Part shown: piece after piece, positions 1-6,336 of the stretch
How the letters are laid out: the number at the start of each line of letters is the position of its first letter
Position numbering within the stretch: position 1 is the stretch's first letter
Source of the DNA: Zavarzinia sp.
GTDB taxonomy: Bacteria > Pseudomonadota > Alphaproteobacteria > Zavarziniales > Zavarziniaceae
DNA: 7,682 bases
Direction: 5' to 3'
Assembly: GCA_028694545.1 (NCBI GenBank)
Contig: JAQVKV010000085.1
Span: 1-7,682, forward strand
Position numbers and translations under genes: made by a program
Notes under the pieces: model-generated
What the model was told of the DNA's origin: nothing
The model's input: the letters and a program-made list of their open reading frames with translations, nothing else
The model's database searches: none

Positions 1-678
1 CCGGGCCATGCGCGAGAGCGCGAGACTGGTCGCCGTCGAGGACACGAGACCGCCGAAGATACCGGCGAAGAGCACGCCGCGCCGGGCCCCGCCCAGCCGG
101 ATCGCGACATAGCCGACGAAGGAAAGACCGGCGATGGCGACCACCATCAGCCACATCTCGAACGGGTTCAGGGCGCCAAAGGGACCATAGCCCTTGTTTG
201 GCAGCACGGGCAGGACGACGACGGAAATCAGCAGGAGGCGCAGCGCCGCCTGCATTTCGGCGGCGTCGATCTTCTTCAGCAGGCCGTGCGTAAAGGGTTT
301 CGCCGACAGGATGATGGTGGCGACAACCGCCGTCATGGCGGCGGGCAGGGGGTGGCCGAGGGTACAGGCGCCGCCCAGCAGCACTGCGAGCACGCCGGCG
401 ATGACCGTGGTCAGGCTGAGGTCCGCATCCGTGCTCGCCTCGCGCCAGTAGCCAAGGCCGAGCAGCGCGGCGACGGCGAGCACGGCGGCGGCCAGAGGCC
501 AGCTCGGGCCGGCCAGGCCGGCGATGCCGCCGATCAGCCCCATCAGGCTGAAGGTGCGGATGCCGGCGGGGCGTCTGCCTTCCGCCTCGTCCCGGCGCGA
601 CCAGCCGCGCTCGAAGCCGATGACGGCGCCGCAGCCGAGCGAAATGGCGAGATCGCCGATCAGGGACAAGGGATCCAT
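1..678 (-). CDS. MgtC/SapB-DUF4010 family membrane protein (C-terminus beyond window)
   Basis: This is a multi-pass inner-membrane protein of the MgtC/SapB plus DUF4010 architecture. The first 226 residues are visible and the frame stays open to the window edge, so the C-terminal part is outside the window rather than deleted. Near the N-terminus (about residues 17-42) is the MgtC signature: a glycine-rich helix, then IGFERGW and AGIRTF. Several hydrophobic helices follow. From about residue 145 the sequence matches the DUF4010 half, with LLISVVVLPVLPN (149-161), NPFEMW (171-176), LSFVGYVAIRLGG and GGLVSSTATS (209-218). The ATG at 678 has a GGAAAG ribosome site about seven bases upstream, and the start lies 20 bases after the SufU stop, so it is probably the last visible gene of the minus-strand cluster. 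MgtC relatives are linked to magnesium limitation and acid tolerance, but the role of the DUF4010-fused type is not established and I infer none. Confidence 0.87.
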   Translation of the reverse strand, partial: MDPLSLIGDLAISLGCGAVIGFERGWSRRDEAEGRRPAGIRTFSLMGLIGGIAGLAGPSWPLAAAVLAVAALLGLGYWREASTDADLSLTTVIAGVLAVLLGGACTLGHPLPAAMTAVVATIILSAKPFTHGLLKKIDAAEMQAALRLLLISVVVLPVLPNKGYGPFGALNPFEMWLMVVAIAGLSFVGYVAIRLGGARRGVLFAGIFGGLVSSTATSLALSRMAR

Positions 679-698
679 GGCTGGTCTTTCCGGGCCGT

Positions 699-1136
699 TC
701 AGGCGGATTTGTTCCCGGCGTCGCGTGCTGCCGCTTCCAGGGTCTCGAAGGGCAGCAGGACGCAGGCAAAACGTGCGCGATGTTTGGTGACGCTGGTGAA
801 GACATCGAAGCCGGGATGGCCGGGTAGCAGGGGCGCCTCGCCTGTCTTCAGGGCCGCCAGAAGGTCTTCGGCCGTGGCGGCGATCGTTTCGGCATCCAGC
901 CCTTCCGCCATGGCGGACAGCAGGCTGGCGCTGGCCTGGCACAGCACGCAGGCATGAACCCGATGTCGGACGGCGCGGATCTTGTGCCCTTCGTCGAGCG
1001 TCACGTCATACTCCACCCGGTCGCCGCAGAAGGGATTGTCCAGCGCCGCCGTGCCGTCCGGCGCCGGCAATTCGCCCTGGCGGGAGACGTCGCTCGCGGC
1101 GCGCAGCATGTCGCGGGGATAAAGATCGTCGGTCAT
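699..1136 (-). CDS. sufU: SufU/NifU-like iron-sulfur assembly protein
   Basis: This 145-residue cytosolic protein belongs to the IscU/SufU/NifU-N fold. Family members either scaffold Fe-S clusters or, as zinc SufU proteins, accept sulfur from SufS. The expected ligand set is present: C37 and D39 in NPFCGD (34-39), C63 in a helix that continues into QASAS, and C125 in RFACVLLPFETL. The spacings match those of zinc-type SufU. There is an extra cysteine, C66, one turn after C63. The start is the ATG at 1136, which overlaps the desulfurase stop as ATGA and implies translational coupling. The frame is open further upstream inside the desulfurase gene, but that extension lacks family similarity. 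Its position directly after the desulfurase makes a SufS partner the most likely role. Whether it is a zinc sulfurtransferase or a true scaffold cannot be told from sequence alone. Confidence 0.9.
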   Translation of the reverse strand: MTDDLYPRDMLRAASDVSRQGELPAPDGTAALDNPFCGDRVEYDVTLDEGHKIRAVRHRVHACVLCQASASLLSAMAEGLDAETIAATAEDLLAALKTGEAPLLPGHPGFDVFTSVTKHRARFACVLLPFETLEAAARDAGNKSA

Positions 1137-2362
1137 GGCAGGAGAATCCTCAGGGCATCCTCGATCCCGGCGAGGCAGGCATCGATGTCGCCGGCGTCGT
1201 TGAAGGCGGCCATGGAGGCCCGGGTCGAGCCGGCGACGCCGTAAGCCTCGTGCAGCACCTGGGCGCAATGATGGCCGCCGCGTAGTGCAACGCCCCGCCG
1301 GTCGAGGATCTGGCAGATGTCGTGCGGGTGGGCACCCTTGATGGTGAAAGAGACCAGGGGCAGGCGATCCGCGAGATCACCGGGTCCGATCAGACGCAGC
1401 CGGTCGCCGCAACGCTGGCGCAAGCCCTCGATCAGGCGCCCGGTCAGCGCTGCGAGGTGGCGGTTCGCCGCCGCGTGATCGATGCCGGCATGGAAGCGAC
1501 AGGCGGCCCCCAGCCCGACGGCGGGGCCGATCGGCGGCGTTCCCGCCTCGAAGCGCTGGGGCGGGCGGGCGTAAGTCGAGGATTCGAAGCGCACGCTGCG
1601 GATCATCTCGCCACCGCCGAGGAAGGGCGGCATGGCGGCCAGCAATTCGCGCCGGCCCCAGAGCGCGCCGATACCGTTGGGCGCCCCCAGCTTGTGGCCG
1701 GAAATGACATAGAAATCGCAGCCGAGCGCCGGCACGTCGACCGGGCCGTGGGGCGCCATCTGCGCCCCGTCCACCAGGGTGACGGCACCGGCCGCGCGCG
1801 CCTGCGCCGCGACCTCGGCAACCGGCGTGATCGCCCCGGTGACATTGGAGGCATGGGTGATCGCGACCAGCCGCACCCCGTCCAGCAAGCCGGGCAGGGC
1901 ATCCATGTCGAGGCGCCCCTCCGCCGTCGCCGGCAGGCGCACGAGGCGAAGCCCGCGCCGTGCCGCCAGCATCTGCCAGGGCACCATGTTGGCGTGATGT
2001 TCGAGGGTGCTGACGGCGATGGCGTCGCCTTCCCGCAGCAGGCTGCCATAGCTGTGGGCGACGAGGTTGATCGCCATGGTGCAGCCGGCGGTGAAGACGA
2101 GGTCCCGCGCCGAAACGTTCAGATAGGCGGCGACATCCTCGCGCGCGGCGTCATAGGCATTGGTCGCGCGTTCGGCCAGCGTATGCACGCTGCGCTTCAC
2201 ATTGGCCCGGTTCCGGGTCTCGTGGGTGACCACCGCGTCCAGCACCGCGCGCGGCATCTGTCCCGTGGCGCCATTGTCCAGGTAGTGCAGGGGGACACCC
2301 GGGGCGATGTCCTCGCTCAGGATCGGGTATTGCGCCTTGAGCAGGGCGGGGGAATAGGGCAT
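1133..2362 (-). CDS. sufS: SufS-type (group II) cysteine desulfurase
   Basis: This is a PLP-dependent class V aminotransferase-fold enzyme that converts cysteine to alanine and leaves a persulfide on its active-site cysteine. Numbered from the chosen start (409 residues), the PLP lysine is K224 in SGHKLGAPNGIG. The catalytic cysteine is C366 in RGGHHCAQ, the group II context. Other family marks are LDNGATGQMP near the N-terminus, TLEHHAN, VDGAQ ahead of the lysine, RFEAGTPP, and a C-terminal RASMAAFND. The residue after CAQ is V where SufS proteins commonly have P. Two starts are plausible. The ATG at 2362 has a strong GAGGGGG eight bases upstream and gives a natural N-terminus. The ATG at 2389 adds nine residues, overlaps the HAD stop as TGATG, and has GAGGG nine bases upstream. 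The gene is coupled at its 3' end to sufU. A selenocysteine lyase or CsdA-like role is less likely given that partner. Confidence 0.93.
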   Translation of the reverse strand: MPYSPALLKAQYPILSEDIAPGVPLHYLDNGATGQMPRAVLDAVVTHETRNRANVKRSVHTLAERATNAYDAAREDVAAYLNVSARDLVFTAGCTMAINLVAHSYGSLLREGDAIAVSTLEHHANMVPWQMLAARRGLRLVRLPATAEGRLDMDALPGLLDGVRLVAITHASNVTGAITPVAEVAAQARAAGAVTLVDGAQMAPHGPVDVPALGCDFYVISGHKLGAPNGIGALWGRRELLAAMPPFLGGGEMIRSVRFESSTYARPPQRFEAGTPPIGPAVGLGAACRFHAGIDHAAANRHLAALTGRLIEGLRQRCGDRLRLIGPGDLADRLPLVSFTIKGAHPHDICQILDRRGVALRGGHHCAQVLHEAYGVAGSTRASMAAFNDAGDIDACLAGIEDALRILLP

Positions 2363-2388
2363 GAGGTTCACCCCCTCACCCCGGCCCA

Positions 2389-3078
2389 TCAGGCCGCGCC
2401 CTCGACCAGCGCGGCGGTGAAGAGCGTGTTCAGCGCCTGTTCCAGATCCTCGAAATCCGGCAGCACGCGTGTGGCGCCGGCCGCTCGTAGCGGTCCGATC
2501 CCGTCGCCGACACCGACGAAGCCGATGCCGAGGCGCCGCGCCGCGTCGAGATCCCAGAGGCCGTCGCCGACATAGACCCTGCCGTCGAAGGCGGGCAGCG
2601 CGTGCTCCGCGCAGGCCAGGCTTGTCGCAGCCTCGATGATGCCGGCGCGATCGTCATGGGCGTCCGAAAAAGCCTTGGGGACCTGGTCCACATGAAGGCG
2701 CGCGGCCCCCAGCTTTAGCGCGGCGGTGCGCGGAAAACTGCCGCTGGCGATGGCGACGCCGACCCCGGGCAGGGCGCGCAGGGTGGCCAGCAGGCGGGCG
2801 GCACCGGGCGTCTGGTCGAGACGGAGGTCGGGCGGGAAACGCTCGGCGATCGCCTGTTCGATCGCGTCGATCGCGGTATCGTCGGCGGGACGGTTCAGGC
2901 GCTCGGCCAGAATTTCGCGGGCGATACCCCGATCGGTCGAGGTGCGGTAGCGCGACCAGTCGGTGTCGATGGCGTGGTCGTGCAGATCGGCCCAGGCGTC
3001 GGCGATCATCCGGTTGTCGATGTGGGTCGAGCGGATGAGCGTGCCGTCGATATCGAAGATGACGAGGAGATTCGGCAT
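2389..3078 (-). CDS. HAD-superfamily hydrolase, phosphoglycolate phosphatase-like
   Basis: This 229-residue soluble phosphatase is of the haloacid dehalogenase type. Motif I is FDIDGT, with nucleophile D9 and acid/base D11. A helical cap occupies roughly residues 15-85. Motif II is ASGS with S112, motif III is K122 in LKLGAARL, and motif IV is GDGLWD with D172 and D176, which bind magnesium. The pattern fits the HAD_2 group that includes Gph-like and sugar-phosphate phosphatases, but the substrate cannot be read from the sequence. The ATG at 3078 is the first codon giving the canonical short strand before motif I. Its ribosome site is weak, and a GC-rich inverted repeat lies immediately upstream. 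The stop overlaps the longer possible start of the desulfurase by one base. Its place between sulfur genes is suggestive, but no HAD enzyme is a standard part of that pathway. Confidence 0.9.
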   Translation of the reverse strand: MPNLLVIFDIDGTLIRSTHIDNRMIADAWADLHDHAIDTDWSRYRTSTDRGIAREILAERLNRPADDTAIDAIEQAIAERFPPDLRLDQTPGAARLLATLRALPGVGVAIASGSFPRTAALKLGAARLHVDQVPKAFSDAHDDRAGIIEAATSLACAEHALPAFDGRVYVGDGLWDLDAARRLGIGFVGVGDGIGPLRAAGATRVLPDFEDLEQALNTLFTAALVEGAA

Positions 3079-3081
3079 GAT

Positions 3082-3100
3082 GGCGGCGAGGATAGCCGCC
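3082..3100 (-). repeat. GC-rich inverted repeat just before the HAD gene
   Basis: GGCGGC and GCCGCC arms, six bases each, are separated by seven bases. They lie between the stop of the 51-residue ORF and the ATG at 3078. On the minus-strand transcript the hairpin would end three bases before that ATG. No U-tract follows it in the direction of transcription, so it is not an intrinsic terminator. It could limit or restructure translation initiation of the HAD gene, or mark an RNA processing site; this is inference only. Confidence 0.4.
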
Positions 3101-3105
3101 TTTGC

Positions 3106-3261
3106 TCAGGCGATCAGCAGCCAGATGGCGCCAAGGCCGAGAAGGACGAGTCCGGTCACCCAGACGGGGGCGGGAATGCCGCCCTCCGTGCCGTCGCCTA
3201 ATGTTCCGCCGCCCAGTGTTCCGCTGCCCGGGCCTTCCTTGTCCGCCGCGGGTTCAGCCAT
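3106..3261 (-). CDS. 51-residue single-pass membrane protein, unrecognised
   Basis: This is a small open frame with three visible parts: a short charged N-terminus (about residues 1-10), a low-complexity Gly/Thr-rich linker with two GTLG units (about 11-29), and one hydrophobic C-terminal helix (about 33-50) ending almost at the stop. That layout suggests a tail-anchored protein with its N-terminus in the cytosol. The ATG at 3261 overlaps the DUF934 stop by eight bases, as in coupled genes of this cluster, and the stop is 27 bases before the HAD start. The gene therefore exactly fills the space between two confident genes, which supports it being real. I do not recognise a family and assign no function. 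The alternative is a fortuitous frame in a spacer. Confidence 0.55.
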   Translation of the reverse strand: MAEPAADKEGPGSGTLGGGTLGDGTEGGIPAPVWVTGLVLLGLGAIWLLIA

Positions 3262-3742
3262 GGCGCAGCTCGAACACCGTGCGCCGCCCCGTGGTATCGG
3301 GCTGGTAATGATTGCTGAACACGGTGCGCGCCTCCTCGAAAGCCTCGAGCGGGAAATCGTCGGCCACCTCGAAGGTGTCGACGCCACAGCGCAGCATATG
3401 CGGAATCTGGTCCCAGAGCACGTCCCCGAGCGCGCGCACCTCGCCCCGATAGGCGAAGCGCTGGCGCAACTGGACCGCGTGGGTATAGCCGCGCCCGTCC
3501 CGGAACACCGGGAATTCCAGGGCCACGACCTCGAAACGCCCGAGATCCTCGGCGACGTCGGCCGGCGGCTCGTGCGAGGCAAGCCGCAGGCCGAGCGGCG
3601 CGTTCCGGCCCATCAGGGCGTCGCGCTCGGCCTTGAAGCGGGCCAGCGAGACGATGACGGCGCCACCGTCCGGCAGTTCGGCCTCGTCGCCGACATGGGT
3701 CCAGGTATCGGCGACCGGGGCGCCTTCCTTAACGATCTTCAT
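3254..3742 (-). CDS. DUF934 family protein (sulfite-reduction cluster)
   Basis: This 162-residue protein belongs to the DUF934 family, usually encoded beside sulfite reductase in proteobacteria and sometimes labelled CysX-like. Its biochemical role is unproven; suggestions include assisting electron supply to, or assembly of, the reductase. The diagnostic block runs from about residue 77 to 124: FPVFRDGRGYTHA, then LRQRFAYRGEVRALGDVLWDQ, then HMLRCGVDTFE. No signal peptide or membrane helix is visible, so it should be cytosolic. The frame continues upstream inside the reductase gene, but the ATG at 3742 (MKIVKEG) is chosen. It overlaps the reductase end by 14 bases and leaves a normal family length, whereas the upstream extension is low-complexity and looks like out-of-frame translation of the reductase gene. 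Confidence 0.9.
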   Translation of the reverse strand: MKIVKEGAPVADTWTHVGDEAELPDGGAVIVSLARFKAERDALMGRNAPLGLRLASHEPPADVAEDLGRFEVVALEFPVFRDGRGYTHAVQLRQRFAYRGEVRALGDVLWDQIPHMLRCGVDTFEVADDFPLEAFEEARTVFSNHYQPDTTGRRTVFELRHG

Positions 3743-5384
3743 AGAGCGCAGCCTTGAACGGGGCCATGCCGACGCGGCGGAAGCAGGCCAGGAAGGATTC
3801 GTCGTCGCCGTCGCGAAGGCCCAGATAGGTCTCCACCACGGTTTCGACCGCGTCGACGATGCGATCGGGCGGGAAACCCGCGCCGGTGAGCTTGGCGAGC
3901 GAGGCATCCTCCGCCCCCGACCCGCCGAGCTGGAGCTGGTAGAGCTCCTGCCCGTGCTTGTCGACGCCGAGAATGCCGATATGGCCGACATGGTGATGGC
4001 CGCAGGCATTGATGCAGCCCGACATCTTGATCTTCAGGCCGCCGATCGCATGCTGGCGCTCGAGGTCGGCGAAGCGGCGCTGGATCGCCTCCGCCACCGG
4101 GATCGAACGGGCATTGGCGAGATCGCAGTAATCGAGCCCGGGGCAGCAGATGATGTCGGACACCAGACCGATGTTGGCGGTGCCGAGGCTGGCCGCCTTC
4201 AGCGCCTGCCAGACGTCGTGGACGTCGTCCAGGCGGACATGGGGCAGGACGAGATTCTGCTCGTGCGTCACCCGGATCTCGTTCTGCGAATGGCGTTCGG
4301 CGAGATCGGCGACGAGATCCATCTGTTCGGCCGTGGCGTCGCCCGGGGCGATGCCGTCGGCTTTCAGCGAGATCGAGACGATGGCATGGCCCGGCACCTT
4401 GTGGGGCCGGACATTGCTGCGCACGAAATCGCGGAAGGCGCGGTCCTCGAATTTTTTCGCTTCGAAAGCGGTCGAGGTGGCGGGCAGCACGGGCAGCTCG
4501 GGCGGGGCGAAATAGGCGCGGATGCGCGCGATCTCGGCCTCCGGCAGGGCGACCGTGCCCTTGATGCGGGCGAATTCCTCGTCGACGAGGGCCGAGAATT
4601 TGTCGAGCCCCATCTCGTGCACCAGGATCTTGATGCGCGCCTTGTAGATATTGTCGCGCCGGCCAAGCGCGTTGTAGACGCGCAAGCAGGCGGTGGCGTA
4701 GTCGAGAAGTTCCGCCTTCGGCACGAAGTCCCGGATCTTCTTGGCGATGATCGGGGTCCGGCCCATGCCGCCGCCGATCCAGAATTCAAAGCCGGTCTCG
4801 CCCGCCGCGTCCTTGACGATGCGGATGCCGATGTCGTGCAGCCTGATCGCCGCCCGGTCCTGTTCCGAGGCGATGACCGCGATCTTGAACTTGCGCGGCA
4901 GATACGAGAATTCCGGGTGGAAAGTGGACCATTGCCGAATGATCTCGCACCAGGGTCGCGGGTCCTCGACCTCGTCGGCTGTGGCGCCGGCGAAGGGATC
5001 GGAGGTCACGTTCCGGATGCAGTTTCCCGAGGTCTGGATGCCGTGCATCTGGACCTTGGCGAGGTCGGCCAGAATGTCCGGCGTATCCACGAGGCGCGGC
5101 CAGTTGTACTGGATGTTCTGCCGTGTCGTGAAATGGCCGTAGCCCTTGTCATACTTGCGCGCGACATGGGCCAGCATGCGCATCTGCGCGGCCGACAACG
5201 TGCCGTAGGGAATGGCGACGCGCAGCATATAGGCGTGGAGTTGCAAGTAGAGGCCGTTCATCAGGCGGAGCGGCTTGAACTGCTCCTCCGTCATCTGGCC
5301 TTTCAGACGTCGCTCCACCTGGCCCCGGAACTGGACCACCCGTTCGTCGACGGCGGCCTGATCGAATTCGTCGTAGCGATACAT
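3729..5384 (-). CDS. cysI: Siroheme/4Fe-4S sulfite (or nitrite) reductase
   Basis: This 551-residue enzyme performs a six-electron reduction, most likely sulfite to sulfide in cysteine biosynthesis. It has the two-fold NIR_SIR plan: a ferredoxin-like half (about 45-115), a first siroheme half (120-280), a second ferredoxin-like half (330-400), and the cluster-bearing half (405-545). The cluster ligands are C414 and C420 (CPGLDYC) and C457 and C461 (SGCINAC), the C-x5-C and C-x3-C spacing of the family. Anion/siroheme-binding stretches include HFTTRQNIQYNWP (84-96) and TSGNCIRNVTSDP (118-130). The length fits the ferredoxin-dependent type, and no flavoprotein (cysJ) gene is adjacent. The ATG at 5384 has GAGAGG just upstream and follows the DUF2849 stop by eight bases. 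Sulfite is preferred over nitrite because of the DUF2849/DUF934 flanks; the sequence alone does not exclude nitrite. Confidence 0.95.
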   Translation of the reverse strand: MYRYDEFDQAAVDERVVQFRGQVERRLKGQMTEEQFKPLRLMNGLYLQLHAYMLRVAIPYGTLSAAQMRMLAHVARKYDKGYGHFTTRQNIQYNWPRLVDTPDILADLAKVQMHGIQTSGNCIRNVTSDPFAGATADEVEDPRPWCEIIRQWSTFHPEFSYLPRKFKIAVIASEQDRAAIRLHDIGIRIVKDAAGETGFEFWIGGGMGRTPIIAKKIRDFVPKAELLDYATACLRVYNALGRRDNIYKARIKILVHEMGLDKFSALVDEEFARIKGTVALPEAEIARIRAYFAPPELPVLPATSTAFEAKKFEDRAFRDFVRSNVRPHKVPGHAIVSISLKADGIAPGDATAEQMDLVADLAERHSQNEIRVTHEQNLVLPHVRLDDVHDVWQALKAASLGTANIGLVSDIICCPGLDYCDLANARSIPVAEAIQRRFADLERQHAIGGLKIKMSGCINACGHHHVGHIGILGVDKHGQELYQLQLGGSGAEDASLAKLTGAGFPPDRIVDAVETVVETYLGLRDGDDESFLACFRRVGMAPFKAALYEDR

Positions 5385-5392
5385 GGCGCCTC

Positions 5393-5689
5393 TCAGATCG
5401 CTGCCTGTTTGCCGAGGTCGGTGCGGTTCGACGGGCCGGCGGCCCTGATCCGCTCGCGCACGCTTGCCGGACGGATCGCGCCATTCTCGACCGTCACGGG
5501 CATGGCATAGGCACCGACCACAAGGCGTGCCTTCACGGCGGCCTCGGCCCGCGTCTTCAGCGCGGCCTCTTCCTCGGCCGTGGCCGCGACGAGGGCGTGA
5601 TCCAGCACCTCGGCCCAGGTATCGCCCGGGCCGATATACACCACCGTGCCGTCGCTCAGTCTGTTTGCCGTAAAAACCTTCATCGCCAT
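5393..5689 (-). CDS. DUF2849 family protein (sulfite-reduction cluster)
   Basis: This small cytosolic protein of 98 residues opens with KVFTANRLSDGTVVYIGP, the recognisable N-terminal block of the DUF2849 family. In alphaproteobacteria such genes sit immediately ahead of the nitrite/sulfite reductase gene, as here. An alanine/glutamate-rich helix occupies about residues 25-55, followed by a short VGAYAMPV strand. The molecular function is unknown. Two in-frame ATGs compete, at 5689 and 5683. Neither has a good ribosome site, and the second (MKVFTANRL) matches the typical family start better, so the true protein may be 96 residues. It is the first gene of the minus-strand cluster, eight bases from cysI, so the promoter for the cluster should lie just upstream. 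Confidence 0.85.
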   Translation of the reverse strand: MAMKVFTANRLSDGTVVYIGPGDTWAEVLDHALVAATAEEEAALKTRAEAAVKARLVVGAYAMPVTVENGAIRPASVRERIRAAGPSNRTDLGKQAAI

Positions 5690-5731
5690 CCGACCATTGC
5701 TCAGGTCACATGGTGATACGATTGTTTCCTG

Positions 5732-5760
5732 AGTAGATCAATAAAAATTGGGAAAATCAA
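5732..5760 (-). promoter_or_regulatory. Candidate promoter for the DUF2849-cysI cluster
   Basis: In an AT-rich gap that contrasts with its GC-rich flanks, the minus strand reads TTGATT (5760-5755), then 17 bases, then TCTACT (5737-5732). Each hexamer matches the sigma-70 consensus at four of six positions. The predicted start lies about 35-40 bases before the first gene. The assignment rests on position, spacing and base composition, with no experimental support. Confidence 0.35.
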
Positions 5761-5764
5761 TTTT
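5744..5764. promoter_or_regulatory. Inverted repeat AAAATTG-N7-CAATTTT, possible operator
   Basis: Perfect seven-base arms (5744-5750 and 5758-5764) flank a seven-base spacer. The site overlaps the -35 and spacer region of the candidate promoter for the sulfur cluster. It contains the T-N11-A core and TTG-N7-CAA symmetry typical of LysR-type regulator boxes, a family that includes CysB. Binding by such a regulator is inference. A chance palindrome in AT-rich DNA is the alternative. Confidence 0.4.
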
Positions 5765-5796
5765 ATAACACATTCTTTATGTTGAATATGCGGTGC

Positions 5797-5823
5797 AAAA
5801 AGGGGCGGCGAATGGGCCGCCCC
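5797..5823 (-). terminator. Intrinsic terminator after the secreted-protein gene
   Basis: The minus strand forms a perfect eight-base GC-only stem (GGGGCGGC with GCCGCCCC) around a six-base loop, followed directly by TTTTT. It lies six bases past the stop of the gene ending at 5830. This is a textbook Rho-independent terminator, and it separates that gene from the sulfur cluster downstream on the same strand. Confidence 0.87.
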
Positions 5824-5829
5824 GCCGGA

Positions 5830-6336
5830 TTACTTGAAGAACTTGGCGTTCACGCGCGAGGTGGGGGTGATCCGCCTGGTGCAGTTCGGCACGTCGCCGT
5901 CCGCACCGCTGCAGTTCATGACCTCGTTGATCAGCACGCTGCCGATGCGTTCGCAATCCTGGCCCTGGATGTCGAACAGCTTCACCGTGGTCTTAGCCGT
6001 CGGCAGGGGCGACAGGCTGACGGCAATGCGCCGTTCGATCACCTGGTCCTGGTTGAACAGGATGAGGTCCAGCTTCAGGTCGGTGATGTCCGGTCCGTCC
6101 GGATTGACGAGGACCAGATAGGCCCGGCAGGCGCCATCCTGCGGTTCCAGCTTGTTCAATTCGATGGAGATCGGCCCGGGGACCGCCGTCGACTCGGTGG
6201 CGGGCACGGCATCGGCTGCCGGGATGGCCGGATCGGTCTGGGCCTGGGCGGTCCCGGCCAGGGCGGCGAGCCCGAAGGCGGCGATGGCCGGAAGGGCGCG
6301 GCGGCCAAAGGCGATGGCCGGCGGGAAGAAGGTCAT
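5830..6336 (-). CDS. Secreted four-cysteine protein, function unknown
   Basis: This 168-residue protein has a clear export signal. The N-terminus carries an RR pair at 12-13, then a hydrophobic alanine-rich core (about 14-28) and a likely AQA cleavage near residue 32. Because of the RR pair such proteins are sometimes labelled Tat-signal proteins, but a Sec signal is equally plausible. After a Pro/Ala-rich linker comes one compact domain (about 55-168), predicted to be mostly beta, with PISIELNKLEP, CRAYLVLVNP and KTTVKLFDIQG. The cysteines C70, C128, C142 and C152 could form two disulfides in the periplasm. I recall similar uncharacterised proteins in alphaproteobacteria but know no function. 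The ATG at 6336 has GAGGA five bases upstream. The gene is monocistronic: it has its own terminator, and its upstream neighbour is divergent. Confidence 0.85.
   Translation of the reverse strand: MTFFPPAIAFGRRALPAIAAFGLAALAGTAQAQTDPAIPAADAVPATESTAVPGPISIELNKLEPQDGACRAYLVLVNPDGPDITDLKLDLILFNQDQVIERRIAVSLSPLPTAKTTVKLFDIQGQDCERIGSVLINEVMNCSGADGDVPNCTRRITPTSRVNAKFFK

Noticed and set aside
1..678. MgtC/DUF4010 gene as a truncated pseudogene
   Set aside because: The frame is intact and simply leaves the window, with no stop or frameshift visible.
286..957. Plus-strand open frame opposite the MgtC/DUF4010 gene and sufU
   Set aside because: It crosses two well-supported minus-strand genes and shows no motif.
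1137..1268. N-terminal extension of SufU into the desulfurase gene
   Set aside because: It is Arg-rich with no family similarity. The ATG at 1136 forms the expected ATGA coupling.
1322..2575. Plus-strand open frame (417 codons) opposite the desulfurase
   Set aside because: It lies across the HAD-desulfurase boundary on the wrong strand, with His/Arg/Gly-rich composition and no domain I can recognise.
3082..3100. Terminator inside the minus-strand cluster
   Set aside because: The inverted repeat has only a six-base stem and no T-run follows it on the minus strand; three bases later the HAD ATG begins.
3743..4009. N-terminal extension of DUF934 into the reductase gene
   Set aside because: The extension is Ser/Arg/Ala-rich out-of-frame translation of cysI. 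The ATG at 3742 gives normal family length and a coupled overlap.
3633..5510. Long plus-strand open frame (625 codons) opposite the sulfite reductase
   Set aside because: It is antisense to a gene with complete siroheme and 4Fe-4S motifs. Its translation is rich in Asp, Arg and Gly with no family motif, as expected from a shadow frame in high-GC DNA.
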